This document shows positions 9,701 through 16,811 of a DNA stretch of 64,000 nt, one piece after another. Every line of letters begins with the position of its first letter. The first letter of the stretch is position 1. The notes under the pieces are model-generated. The model had not been told where the DNA came from. It saw only the letters and a program-made list of their open reading frames with translations, and searched no databases. Source of the stretch: Novosphingobium endophyticum (GTDB lineage Bacteria; Pseudomonadota; Alphaproteobacteria; Sphingomonadales; Sphingomonadaceae); contig NZ_BMHK01000010.1 in the NCBI RefSeq assembly GCF_014640675.1, positions 62,001 to 126,000 on the forward strand, read 5' to 3'. The position numbers and the translations under genes were made by a program.

Positions 9701-10330
9701 CTAATTGTCTAAATCCTTCTGCGCGCCGCCTTTAGTCTCGATCAGGGCGTCGCGCCAGATGGCCATTGTCGGTGCCTGTTTACGCTCCAGACTGAGCCGG
9801 TCGACCGTTTCAACCAGCCGTTCAACCCCCAGATGGCTACGTTCGCACCGGGGTACAAGATAATCGGTTGCGGAATGGTCAAGAACGAGGCCGCGCATTT
9901 CCGCGTGGATTTCCATCAGCGCCGCCAGCATCTCGTCGTCCGGCTCCCCGATTTCGAGATCGAGCGCGGCGCCCAGGCGGGAGCGCAGGTCCGGCAGGGC
10001 GATGCGCCAGTCGCCCTCGCCGCTCCCAAGCCGCCGGTTGCTGACGATCAGCAGCGGCTGGCCCGTCTCCTGCGCGCGGTTCCAGCGGTGGAACAGGTCG
10101 TCCTCGCCCGCGCGCTCGGCATTGTCGACCGCGTCGCCGAGTCCCGTATCCACGAACCAGCGCGCCAGCAGCGACTTGCCCGAGCGCGCCGGGCCGGTGA
10201 GGATCGCGGTGCGGAAAGGCCATTGCCCCGGTTCGGACAAGGCATCGAGCACCGCCGCATTGGCATTGCCCACGACAATGCGCGGCGGACTGTCGCTCGC
10301 GGGGGAAAGCGGTAGTGCGATCTGCCTCAT
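9701..10330 (-). CDS. hdaA: DnaA-related inactivator HdaA
   Basis: A 209-residue protein made of a DnaA-type AAA+ domain without the DNA-binding domain IV. Walker A is GPARSGKS at residues 46-53. The N-terminal MRQIALPLSP is a clamp-binding-like peptide, as in Hda proteins. In Caulobacter and E. coli this class, with the beta clamp, stimulates ATP hydrolysis on DnaA and limits re-initiation. The start at 10330 is chosen for the conserved N-terminus; the frame is open far upstream in shadow of the next gene. It lies 14 bp downstream of the DUF2066-like gene on the same strand, so they form an operon. Confidence 0.88.
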   Translation of the reverse strand: MRQIALPLSPASDSPPRIVVGNANAAVLDALSEPGQWPFRTAILTGPARSGKSLLARWFVDTGLGDAVDNAERAGEDDLFHRWNRAQETGQPLLIVSNRRLGSGEGDWRIALPDLRSRLGAALDLEIGEPDDEMLAALMEIHAEMRGLVLDHSATDYLVPRCERSHLGVERLVETVDRLSLERKQAPTMAIWRDALIETKGGAQKDLDN

Positions 10331-10344
10331 GGCGAGTGCCCTGC

Positions 10345-11628
10345 CTAGCGGCTGATCCTCAGGGTGCCATTGGCGCTCGAAACGTCCCAGCCCTGACCTT
10401 TCAACGCAGCCGCCAGCCTCTCGGTTCCGCCCGCCACCGACACGCGCATCACCGAAGTACCGCCGATTGCGAGGCTGACCGTCGCCGCACCGCGGACACC
10501 GGGCACGCCGCGAACTGCCGCCAGCGCGGCATCGACGGCGGCAGCATTGGGCGTGGCGAACTGCACCGACACGGTTTCGACCACGCCGGAAACGGCGCCC
10601 TCGGTCGCAACCGTGGGGGGCGCCTGCGGCGTCGCGGCCACCGTCGGCACGCCCTGCGGGACCATCTTCCGGCGCAGTTCCTCGAAGGCGCTGTCCAGCG
10701 CGGCGCCCGCGGCCTGGAGAGTCGGATCGGGCCGCAGCAGGCCCCGCTCGAGCCCGTCGCGATAGATACCGTCGATGCGGCTGACCGCCTGTTCGAGCAT
10801 CGCCGGCACCTGCTCCTCGCTGGGGGCGGTGAGAACGAAGCTGGCGAGAAACGTGTTGTCGGGGCCGTGGCGGGCAGTGAAAGTGCCCCTGACCGGGCCT
10901 CCCGGCCACTGCCGCTCCAGTCGCGCGACAGGGATCACGACGTCGGCCGCCTCAAACTGGTTGAGCACGTTGCGCCACCACAGGCGGCTGCGCCGCCCTG
11001 GCTGTCCGGCCGTGAGAATCAGCGATTCGCCGCCCGCGCCCACCGGCCGCACGTAATCGATCGTGCTCTGCGCCGCCTGAAACTCGGCCCAGGCGCGCTG
11101 CCACGGGCCGCGCACTTCGAAGACCTGGCGCACGCCGCCGGAATAGAGCACCGGGATCACCAGGAGCGGAGCCGAGCGAATCGCCGCGCCGCCACCGCCG
11201 ACGAACTGCCCCGCCTTCGCCTTGTCGAAGATCACGCCGAGCGTCGCGATATAGCGATGCTCACCGATCTGCTCGCGCTCGATGACAATGGAGGAAACCA
11301 TCGCGTCGATCGATTCGAGCGGCATGTCCGGCCCGCCCAGCTTCTTCCAGGCTTCCTTCTGGGCCTGTTTCCAGCCGGCGATGCGCGCTTCGGCCCCGGT
11401 CTTGCCGGTGACGTTGACCTTGATCCCGTTGACCTGGATGTCCTCGGAATTGGCGAGCGGCGCGATACCGCGATCGCCCTCTATCTGCGCCACGAGCGCG
11501 GTTCCGCCGACCACGGCAAGCGCCAACGCGGCCAGGCCTGCCAGCACAAGGCCCCTGCGCCTCGCCGTGCCAGGAAGCGAACCGACGCGGCCGAGCCGCC
11601 AAAATCTGTGGGAGGTTGTCATCGCCAT
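10345..11628 (-). CDS. DUF2066-like membrane-anchored protein
   Basis: About 427 residues with a single N-terminal hydrophobic segment (about residues 28-48), which is either a signal anchor or an uncleaved signal peptide. The following region (VNVTGKTGAEARIAGWKQAQKEAWKKLGG) fits the DUF2066 pattern. The last 70 residues look like a small ferredoxin-fold domain of the heavy-metal-associated type but lack a CxxC pair. The function is unknown. It is transcribed divergently from purM, and its 3' neighbour is hdaA. Two in-frame starts, 11628 and 11622, are equally possible. Confidence 0.72.
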   Translation of the reverse strand: MAMTTSHRFWRLGRVGSLPGTARRRGLVLAGLAALALAVVGGTALVAQIEGDRGIAPLANSEDIQVNGIKVNVTGKTGAEARIAGWKQAQKEAWKKLGGPDMPLESIDAMVSSIVIEREQIGEHRYIATLGVIFDKAKAGQFVGGGGAAIRSAPLLVIPVLYSGGVRQVFEVRGPWQRAWAEFQAAQSTIDYVRPVGAGGESLILTAGQPGRRSRLWWRNVLNQFEAADVVIPVARLERQWPGGPVRGTFTARHGPDNTFLASFVLTAPSEEQVPAMLEQAVSRIDGIYRDGLERGLLRPDPTLQAAGAALDSAFEELRRKMVPQGVPTVAATPQAPPTVATEGAVSGVVETVSVQFATPNAAAVDAALAAVRGVPGVRGAATVSLAIGGTSVMRVSVAGGTERLAAALKGQGWDVSSANGTLRISR

Positions 11629-11696
11629 TGTCAAAGCCGGGGCCTTTTGCCCAAACGGCGATGGAAATCCAAGTCGTAAAGCGATAGGGGCGCGCA

Positions 11697-12791
11697 ATGT
11701 CCGACGATAAGAGCTATTCGTATGAGCAGGCCGGCGTGTCGATCGCCGCCGGCAATGCCCTCGTCAAGGCCATCGCCCCGCTGGCGAAAGCGACCGCGCG
11801 CCCCGGCGCCGACGCGGACCTCGGCGGCTTCGGCGGCTTCTTCGATCCGCGCGCGGCCGGGTACAAGGACCCGCTGCTGGTGGCCGCCAACGACGGCGTC
11901 GGCACCAAGGTCAAGCTCGCCATAGACCATGACCGGCACGACCACATCGGTATCGACCTCGTCGCGATGTGCGTGAACGACCTTATCGTCCAGGGCGCCG
12001 AGCCCCTGTTCTTCCTCGACTACTTCGCCACCGGCAAGCTGGAGAACGGCGTCGCCGAGCGCGTCGTGGCCGGCATTGCCGAGGGCTGCAAGATGTCGGG
12101 CTGCGCGCTGATCGGTGGCGAGACGGCGGAAATGCCGGGCATGTACGCCGCCGGCGACTATGACCTCGCGGGATTCTGCGTCGGCGCCGTGGAGCGCGGC
12201 GAGCAGCTTACCGGCGACAAGGTTTCGAGCGGCGACGTGCTGCTTGGCCTTGCCTCCTCCGGCGTTCACTCCAACGGCTATTCGCTGGTGCGGCGCCTTG
12301 CCGAGGACAAGGGCTGGAAGCTCGACCGCCCGGCCCTGTTCGATCCCGAAGTGCTGCTGATCGACGCGCTGATCGCGCCCACGCGAATCTACGTGAAGAG
12401 CCTGCTGCCCTTCATCCGCTCGGGACGAATCCACGCACTCGCCCACATCACCGGCGGCGGGTTACTCGAGAACATCCCGCGCGTCCTGCCCGATGGCCTC
12501 CACGCGCGCATCGAGGCAAGCGCCTGGCTCCAGCCGCGCCTGATGGCCTTCCTCCAGGCCCAGGGCCACATCGAGCCGGCCGAGATGGCGCGCACCTTCA
12601 ACTGCGGCATCGGCATGGTCCTGGCCGTCAGAGCCGACGATGCCGCCGCGCTGCAGGGCGAGCTTGAAGCCGCGGGCGAGACGGTTTTCGTGATCGGCGC
12701 CATCGAACCGGGCGAAAAGGGCTGCACCGTGCAGGGCAAGGCCGAGGTCTGGTCCGCGCGGGAAAACTGGGAGGCGGTCCACCTTGCCTGA
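11697..12791 (+). CDS. purM: Phosphoribosylformylglycinamidine cyclo-ligase (AIR synthetase)
   Basis: Converts FGAM to aminoimidazole ribonucleotide with ATP, step 5 of purine synthesis. The 364-residue product has the family's [12 protein letters not shown] start, [40 protein letters not shown] and the late [13 protein letters not shown] motif. An AGGGG sequence lies just upstream of the ATG. The last eight bases overlap the TTG start of purN, so PurM and PurN are coupled. Confidence 0.97.
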   Translation: MSDDKSYSYEQAGVSIAAGNALVKAIAPLAKATARPGADADLGGFGGFFDPRAAGYKDPLLVAANDGVGTKVKLAIDHDRHDHIGIDLVAMCVNDLIVQGAEPLFFLDYFATGKLENGVAERVVAGIAEGCKMSGCALIGGETAEMPGMYAAGDYDLAGFCVGAVERGEQLTGDKVSSGDVLLGLASSGVHSNGYSLVRRLAEDKGWKLDRPALFDPEVLLIDALIAPTRIYVKSLLPFIRSGRIHALAHITGGGLLENIPRVLPDGLHARIEASAWLQPRLMAFLQAQGHIEPAEMARTFNCGIGMVLAVRADDAAALQGELEAAGETVFVIGAIEPGEKGCTVQGKAEVWSARENWEAVHLA

Positions 12792-13737
12792 CCGGGCAAA
12801 AGTCGCCGTCCTCATCTCCGGCAGCGGCACCAACATGGCGGCGCTGCTCTACGCCAGCCGCGACGAGTCCTGCCCCTACGAGATCGTGCTGGTGGCGTCC
12901 AACGACCCGGCGGCCAAAGGTCTCGCGCTTGCCGAAGCCGAAGGCGTTTCGACTTTCGCCCTCTCGCACAAGGGCATGACGCGCGCCGCGCATGACACTG
13001 CAATGGATAGGGCGATCCGCGAATCGGGTGCGCAATGGATCGCGCTCGCCGGTTACATGCGCATCCTGACGCCCGAGTTCGTGGCCGCGTGGGAAGGCCG
13101 CATGGTCAACATCCACCCCTCGCTGCTACCCAGGTACACCGGACTCCATACGCACCAGCGCGCTCTTGACGCCGGCGACCTGCAAGGCGGCGCGACCGTC
13201 CATCTCGTCACGTCCGAACTCGATGACGGCCCGATTCTCGGCCAGATTCCCGTGGCGATCGTTTCCGGCGACACGCCCGAGAGCCTCGCCGCGCGCGTGC
13301 TGATCGCCGAGCACCAGCTTTATTCGCGCTGCCTCGCCAAACTGGTGACGCGTGAAAAGAGCCCGGAATGGCTACTGGAGCGCGTGCGCGAAAAGGCCAT
13401 GGCCATGCCTGAGGCGGACGAAACCCTCAGTCACGGAATGCCCTGCTTCGGCATCGTCAAGGGCAAGAAGTTCGCCTATTTCAGCCGCGACCACCACGGC
13501 GACGGCCGGATCGCGCTGCTGGTCAAGATCAGCGGCGTCGACGAGCAGATCATGCTCATCGAGCAGGACGAGCGGCGTTACTTCCGCCCCGCATACTTCG
13601 GCGACGGCTGGATAGGCATTCGGCTCGACATCGAGGGGACCGACTGGGATCTCATCGGCGAGCGCCTCGCGCGAAGCTGGCGGTCAGTGGCGCCGCGGCG
13701 GCTGACCGCGCTGATGGATGCTGCCGACGGGTTCTGA
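12784..13737 (+). CDS. purN: Phosphoribosylglycinamide formyltransferase PurN fused to a YjbR/MmcQ-like C-terminal domain
   Basis: Residues 1-195 are Pur[12 protein letters not shown] at the N-terminus, NIHPSLLP with the catalytic Asn109 and His111, and DDGP with Asp147. It transfers a formyl group from 10-formyl-THF to GAR, step 3 of purine synthesis. From about residue 215 to 310 there is a second domain, with [26 protein letters not shown] and [18 protein letters not shown]. This matches the YjbR/MmcQ fold family, usually a stand-alone protein of about 115 residues. The whole is 317 residues against about 200 for plain PurN. The start is TTG at 12784 because the next ATG falls inside the GSGTN loop. 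Confidence 0.93.
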   Translation: MPDRAKVAVLISGSGTNMAALLYASRDESCPYEIVLVASNDPAAKGLALAEAEGVSTFALSHKGMTRAAHDTAMDRAIRESGAQWIALAGYMRILTPEFVAAWEGRMVNIHPSLLPRYTGLHTHQRALDAGDLQGGATVHLVTSELDDGPILGQIPVAIVSGDTPESLAARVLIAEHQLYSRCLAKLVTREKSPEWLLERVREKAMAMPEADETLSHGMPCFGIVKGKKFAYFSRDHHGDGRIALLVKISGVDEQIMLIEQDERRYFRPAYFGDGWIGIRLDIEGTDWDLIGERLARSWRSVAPRRLTALMDAADGF

Positions 13738-13983
13738 TCAGACCTCGGAATAGTCGACCAGCGGCCGGCTTTCGCGCGTGCCGCGATAGTGCTTGTCCGG
13801 ATCGTTCGGATCGCCGGCGATCATCACATGGTCGTCGTGGACTTCGACCAGGGTGCCGACGAAGGGGAACCCTTCGAGGCTGCCATTGACGCGAAAGCTC
13901 ACGGTATCGCCGACCTTGAACGTCTTCTCGTCGAAGTTGAACTCGAACGGACAGGCTTCTCCCGCCTCACCCATGTCTTGCAT
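13738..13983 (-). CDS. Small conserved hypothetical protein
   Basis: An 81-residue acidic protein with no signal peptide or membrane segment. The core (FKVGDTVSFRVNGSLEGFPFVGTLVEVHDDHVMIAG) reads like a small beta-barrel of SH3 type, but no named family is recognised. The GAGGGAG Shine-Dalgarno lies inside a perfect 16-base palindrome just upstream of the ATG, so translation may be controlled by hairpin opening. Its stop directly abuts the purN stop on the other strand. Confidence 0.65.
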   Translation of the reverse strand: MQDMGEAGEACPFEFNFDEKTFKVGDTVSFRVNGSLEGFPFVGTLVEVHDDHVMIAGDPNDPDKHYRGTRESRPLVDYSEV

Positions 13984-13990
13984 TGAACGT

Positions 13991-14006
13991 CTCCCTCGCG
14001 AGGGAG
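13991..14006 (-). promoter_or_regulatory. Perfect palindrome covering the ribosome-binding site of the 13983 gene
   Basis: CTCCCTCGCGAGGGAG is its own reverse complement. As minus-strand RNA it folds into a six-base-pair stem with a CGCG loop, and its 3' arm AGGGAG is the Shine-Dalgarno sequence for the gene starting at 13983 (seven bases to the ATG). It also lies directly after the stop of the small gene at 14008-14136. It could act as a translational lock, an attenuating hairpin or a DNA-binding site. Confidence 0.5.
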
Positions 14007-14007
14007 T

Positions 14008-14136
14008 CTAGCGCAATGAAACGTGCTCGATCAAATGCAAAGGTGCGCTCGGCACCTCGACACGCGCCATCCCCGAAGTCAGCAGGGCCGCGATGAATGA
14101 TACCCCTGCAGCGATCACGAATGTCTTCCCGTTCAT
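14008..14136 (-). CDS. Small single-span membrane peptide (42 aa), unrecognised
   Basis: A 42-residue reading frame beginning MNGKTFVIAAGVSFIAALL. It has a strong GGGAG seven bases upstream of the ATG. Residues 5-20 form one hydrophobic helix, preceded by Lys4, so the peptide is a candidate small inner-membrane protein or a cleavable export signal with a short acidic tail. It is followed by a hairpin and then the 13983 gene on the same strand. No family is recognised; support is the ribosome site, the amphipathic layout and clean placement between ndk and the next gene. Confidence 0.45.
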   Translation of the reverse strand: MNGKTFVIAAGVSFIAALLTSGMARVEVPSAPLHLIEHVSLR

Positions 14137-14217
14137 GAAGAACTCCCATCCTCGATTGAAATGTCATGCGATGGGCGACCACTGACCGTCAGTTAGCCAT
14201 GACCGGCGCCGGGCTGC

Positions 14218-14246
14218 AAAAGAAAAGGCCGCCCAAACGGGCGGCC
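14218..14246 (-). terminator. Rho-independent terminator of ndk
   Basis: On the minus strand an eight-base-pair stem (GGCCGCCC / GGGCGGCC) with a four-base loop is followed by the T-rich run TTTTCTTTT. It lies 32 bases after the ndk stop codon. This is the clearest intrinsic terminator in the window. Confidence 0.88.
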
Positions 14247-14277
14247 TCCGGCATTCTTAACAAGAATTAACCCAAAT

Positions 14278-14700
14278 TCAGCCGACGATCTCTTCCGGCT
14301 TGAAGAAGTAGGCGATTTCGATCGCGGCGTTCTCATCCGAATCCGAACCGTGGACCGAGTTCGCCTCGATCGATTCGGCATAGGACTTGCGGATCGTGCC
14401 CTCGGCGGCATCGGCCGGGTTGGTGGCGCCCATCACGTCGCGGTTGCGCTTCACCGCGTCCTCGCCCTCAAGCACCTGCACCACAACCGGGCCGGAGACC
14501 ATGAAAGAAACGAGATCGTTGAAGAAGGGCCGCTCCTTGTGGACCTCGTAGAAACCCTCGGCCTGTTCCTTGCTCATCTGGATGCGCTTGGATGCGACGA
14601 CGCGCAGGCCCGCCTCTTCCAGCATCTTGGTGACGGCGCCGGTCAGGTTGCGGCGGGTGGCGTCGGGCTTGATGATCGAAAAGGTGCGGGTAACCGCCAT
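14278..14700 (-). CDS. ndk: Nucleoside diphosphate kinase
   Basis: A 140-residue enzyme that moves the gamma phosphate from ATP to nucleoside diphosphates through a phosphohistidine. It begins [14 protein letters not shown] and carries the family active-site sequence NSVHGSDS near residue 118, with the phosphorylated His. The Lys of IIKPDA and the Arg of KRNRDVMG are also present. It is a single gene with its own terminator. Confidence 0.97.
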   Translation of the reverse strand: MAVTRTFSIIKPDATRRNLTGAVTKMLEEAGLRVVASKRIQMSKEQAEGFYEVHKERPFFNDLVSFMVSGPVVVQVLEGEDAVKRNRDVMGATNPADAAEGTIRKSYAESIEANSVHGSDSDENAAIEIAYFFKPEEIVG

Positions 14701-14783
14701 GGCTCATTGTTCCTTGCGAATTGTGTTATGCGAAGTCGGGCGCGCCCCTAGCCGGGAACGCTCCGGACCGCAAGCACCGGGCA

Positions 14784-15221
14784 TCAGCCGGCCTGGACCC
14801 AGCGGCCGCCTTCCTGCTTCCAGTAAAAGTGTTCGACGCCCTCACGGCCGCGCAGATCGCGCCAGACCCCGCGCGCCTGCTGCACGGTGGCATCGCCGAA
14901 CAGATAGAACGTACGCGCGAAAGGCGTGTCCCCTTCGCGCCACTGGCCATCTGCAATGGCAAGGAACCGCGCGCCATTGGCGGGTTCGGCCCGGTCGGAG
15001 AGCAGGATCGGCTGGCGCTCTTCCTGCCCTTCGCCGGCCTCGCCGTTGGCAAGAAAGGCCTCGGCGCCCGCGGACCACAACGCCTGCCGAATCCGCTGGC
15101 GCTGCTCGCCGTCGGCCGAGACGACGAGCAGCCGCTCGCCCGAGGCGATCACCTTGCCCGCGATCAGCGGTAGGGCCACTTCGGCGGGATCGCGGCTGAG
15201 CTGGTAGAAATCGACCCGCAT
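14784..15221 (-). CDS. holC: DNA polymerase III chi subunit
   Basis: A 145-residue protein that begins MRVDFYQLSRDPAEVALPLIAGKV, typical for the chi subunit (HolC). Chi links the clamp loader to single-stranded DNA-binding protein. The C-terminal FYLFGDATVQQARGVWRDLRG is also typical. It is downstream of pepA on the same strand, separated only by an 11-G tract and eight more bases. The G tract itself seems to serve as its ribosome-binding site. Confidence 0.88.
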   Translation of the reverse strand: MRVDFYQLSRDPAEVALPLIAGKVIASGERLLVVSADGEQRQRIRQALWSAGAEAFLANGEAGEGQEERQPILLSDRAEPANGARFLAIADGQWREGDTPFARTFYLFGDATVQQARGVWRDLRGREGVEHFYWKQEGGRWVQAG

Positions 15222-15229
15222 CGGCCGCG

Positions 15230-15240
15230 CCCCCCCCCCC
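15230..15240 (-). repeat. Homopolymeric G11 tract between pepA stop and holC start
   Basis: Eleven consecutive C on the plus strand (G on the coding strand) start directly after the pepA TAA. They end eight bases before the holC ATG. The tract occupies the place of the Shine-Dalgarno sequence, so slippage would change either SD strength or spacing. Sequencing error in the run length is possible but would not alter either reading frame. Confidence 0.75.
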
Positions 15241-16704
15241 TTAACCTTCGAGAGTGTCGCGCACGAAGCGGTCGAGCAGACGCACGCCGAAGCCGGTGGC
15301 CCCCTTGTCCCAGGTCGCGCCCGGCTTGTCGGCCCAGACCATGCCCGCGATGTCGAGATGCGCCCAGGGCGTTTCGTTCTCGACGAAGCGCTGGAGGAAC
15401 TGCGCCGCCGTGATCGAACCTCCGAAACGGGTGCCGATATTTTTCATGTCGGCAATCGGGCTGTCGAGCTGCTTGTCGTAGGCCGGCCCCATCGGGAAGC
15501 GCCAGAGCCTGTCGCCCGACGCGTCGCCGGCGGCCGAAAGCGCGGCGGCAAGCTCGTCATTGTTCGAAAAGAGCCCCGCATATTCATGCGCCAGCGCGGC
15601 GATGATCGCCCCCGTCAGCGTCGCGAGGTCGACGATCTTCGCCGGGGCGTATTCACGCTGCACCCATGTGATTGCATCGCACAGCACGAGCCGCCCTTCG
15701 GCGTCGGTATTGATGACTTCGATGGTCTGGCCGGACAGCGACGTCACCACGTCCCCCGGACGCTGAGCATTGCTGCCCGGCATGTTCTCGACCAGGCCAC
15801 AAACGCCGACCACGTTGGCCCGCGCCTTGCGCAGCGCGAGCGCGAGCATGGCGCCGGCCACGGCGCCCGCGCCGCCCATGTCCCACTTCATGTCCTCCAT
15901 GCCCGCCGCAGGCTTGATGCTGATTCCGCCGGTATCGAACGTGACGCCCTTGCCGACGAAAGCGACGGGCTTTTCGCCCTTGTCCCCACCCATCCATTCC
16001 ATCACCAGCAACCGGCCCGGACGGTCCGAGCCCTGCGCCACGCCGAGCAGCGCGCCCATGCCGAGTTCGGCCATTTCCTTGTCGTCCAGCACGCGAAGCC
16101 TGATGCCGGTGCCGGCCATGCGCTTTTCGCAGCGTTCGACGAAACTTTCCGGATAGATTGTGTTGGCCGGCTCGGTGACCAGTTCCCGCGTGAAAGCGAC
16201 GCCCTCGGCCACTGCCATTTCGATCGCCCATTGGTCGGACGCGTCCGCGGGCGCACCGATTACCGAAATGCCCGAAAGCGTCGGCTTCGCGTCATCGGCC
16301 TGCTTTGTGCGATAGACGTCGTGACGCCACGAGCGCAGCACCGCGCCGAGCAGCGCGCCGGCGACGTCCTCCGCCGAGAGCCCGGCCCCGGTCACGTCCA
16401 GCGCCAGCGCGGTCTCGCCCGAAGTCAGGTACCTGGCGACCACGGCGGCGCCGGCCTTCTCGATCGCCGCCCTGCGGTCCTTGGCCGAAGGCGCGCCGAT
16501 CCCGGCGAGCACGACGCGCACGACCTTGCCGTCCCGTTCGACAAAGCCTTCGAAAACCTGCCCAGCCTTGCCCGAAAAGCGCGACTGCTTCGCGCCTTCG
16601 GTCAGCACCGGTTCCAGATCGGCGGGCATAGCATCCTGGTTGACCAGACGGGCGACGAGACGTTGGGAATTGGGAGCTGCCGCTTCTAGGAACTGGATAT
16701 TCAT
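15241..16704 (-). CDS. pepA: Leucyl aminopeptidase (M17)
   Basis: A 487-residue cytosolic metallo-aminopeptidase that removes N-terminal amino acids. The metal and catalytic segment VGKGVTFDTGGISIKPA and the family signature NTDAEGRLVL are intact, including the Asp and Glu ligands of the two-metal centre. The N-terminal domain is less conserved, as usual. It is the first gene of a two-gene unit with holC. The 107 bp upstream are shared with the divergent lptD gene. Confidence 0.95.
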   Translation of the reverse strand: MNIQFLEAAAPNSQRLVARLVNQDAMPADLEPVLTEGAKQSRFSGKAGQVFEGFVERDGKVVRVVLAGIGAPSAKDRRAAIEKAGAAVVARYLTSGETALALDVTGAGLSAEDVAGALLGAVLRSWRHDVYRTKQADDAKPTLSGISVIGAPADASDQWAIEMAVAEGVAFTRELVTEPANTIYPESFVERCEKRMAGTGIRLRVLDDKEMAELGMGALLGVAQGSDRPGRLLVMEWMGGDKGEKPVAFVGKGVTFDTGGISIKPAAGMEDMKWDMGGAGAVAGAMLALALRKARANVVGVCGLVENMPGSNAQRPGDVVTSLSGQTIEVINTDAEGRLVLCDAITWVQREYAPAKIVDLATLTGAIIAALAHEYAGLFSNNDELAAALSAAGDASGDRLWRFPMGPAYDKQLDSPIADMKNIGTRFGGSITAAQFLQRFVENETPWAHLDIAGMVWADKPGATWDKGATGFGVRLLDRFVRDTLEG

Positions 16705-16811
16705 GGATTCTCCTGGCTTCAGCCGATCTGGAAAGCCGGTAAAGGCACAAGCTGTGCGCTTCGCCGCATGACTGGATTGCAGTTAGGCACCGGCGGTGCG
16801 ATAGGCAAGTG

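Noticed and set aside
10315..11679. Long plus-strand frame over the DUF2066-like gene
   Set aside because: Shadow; the minus-strand protein has a membrane segment and sensible context ahead of hdaA.
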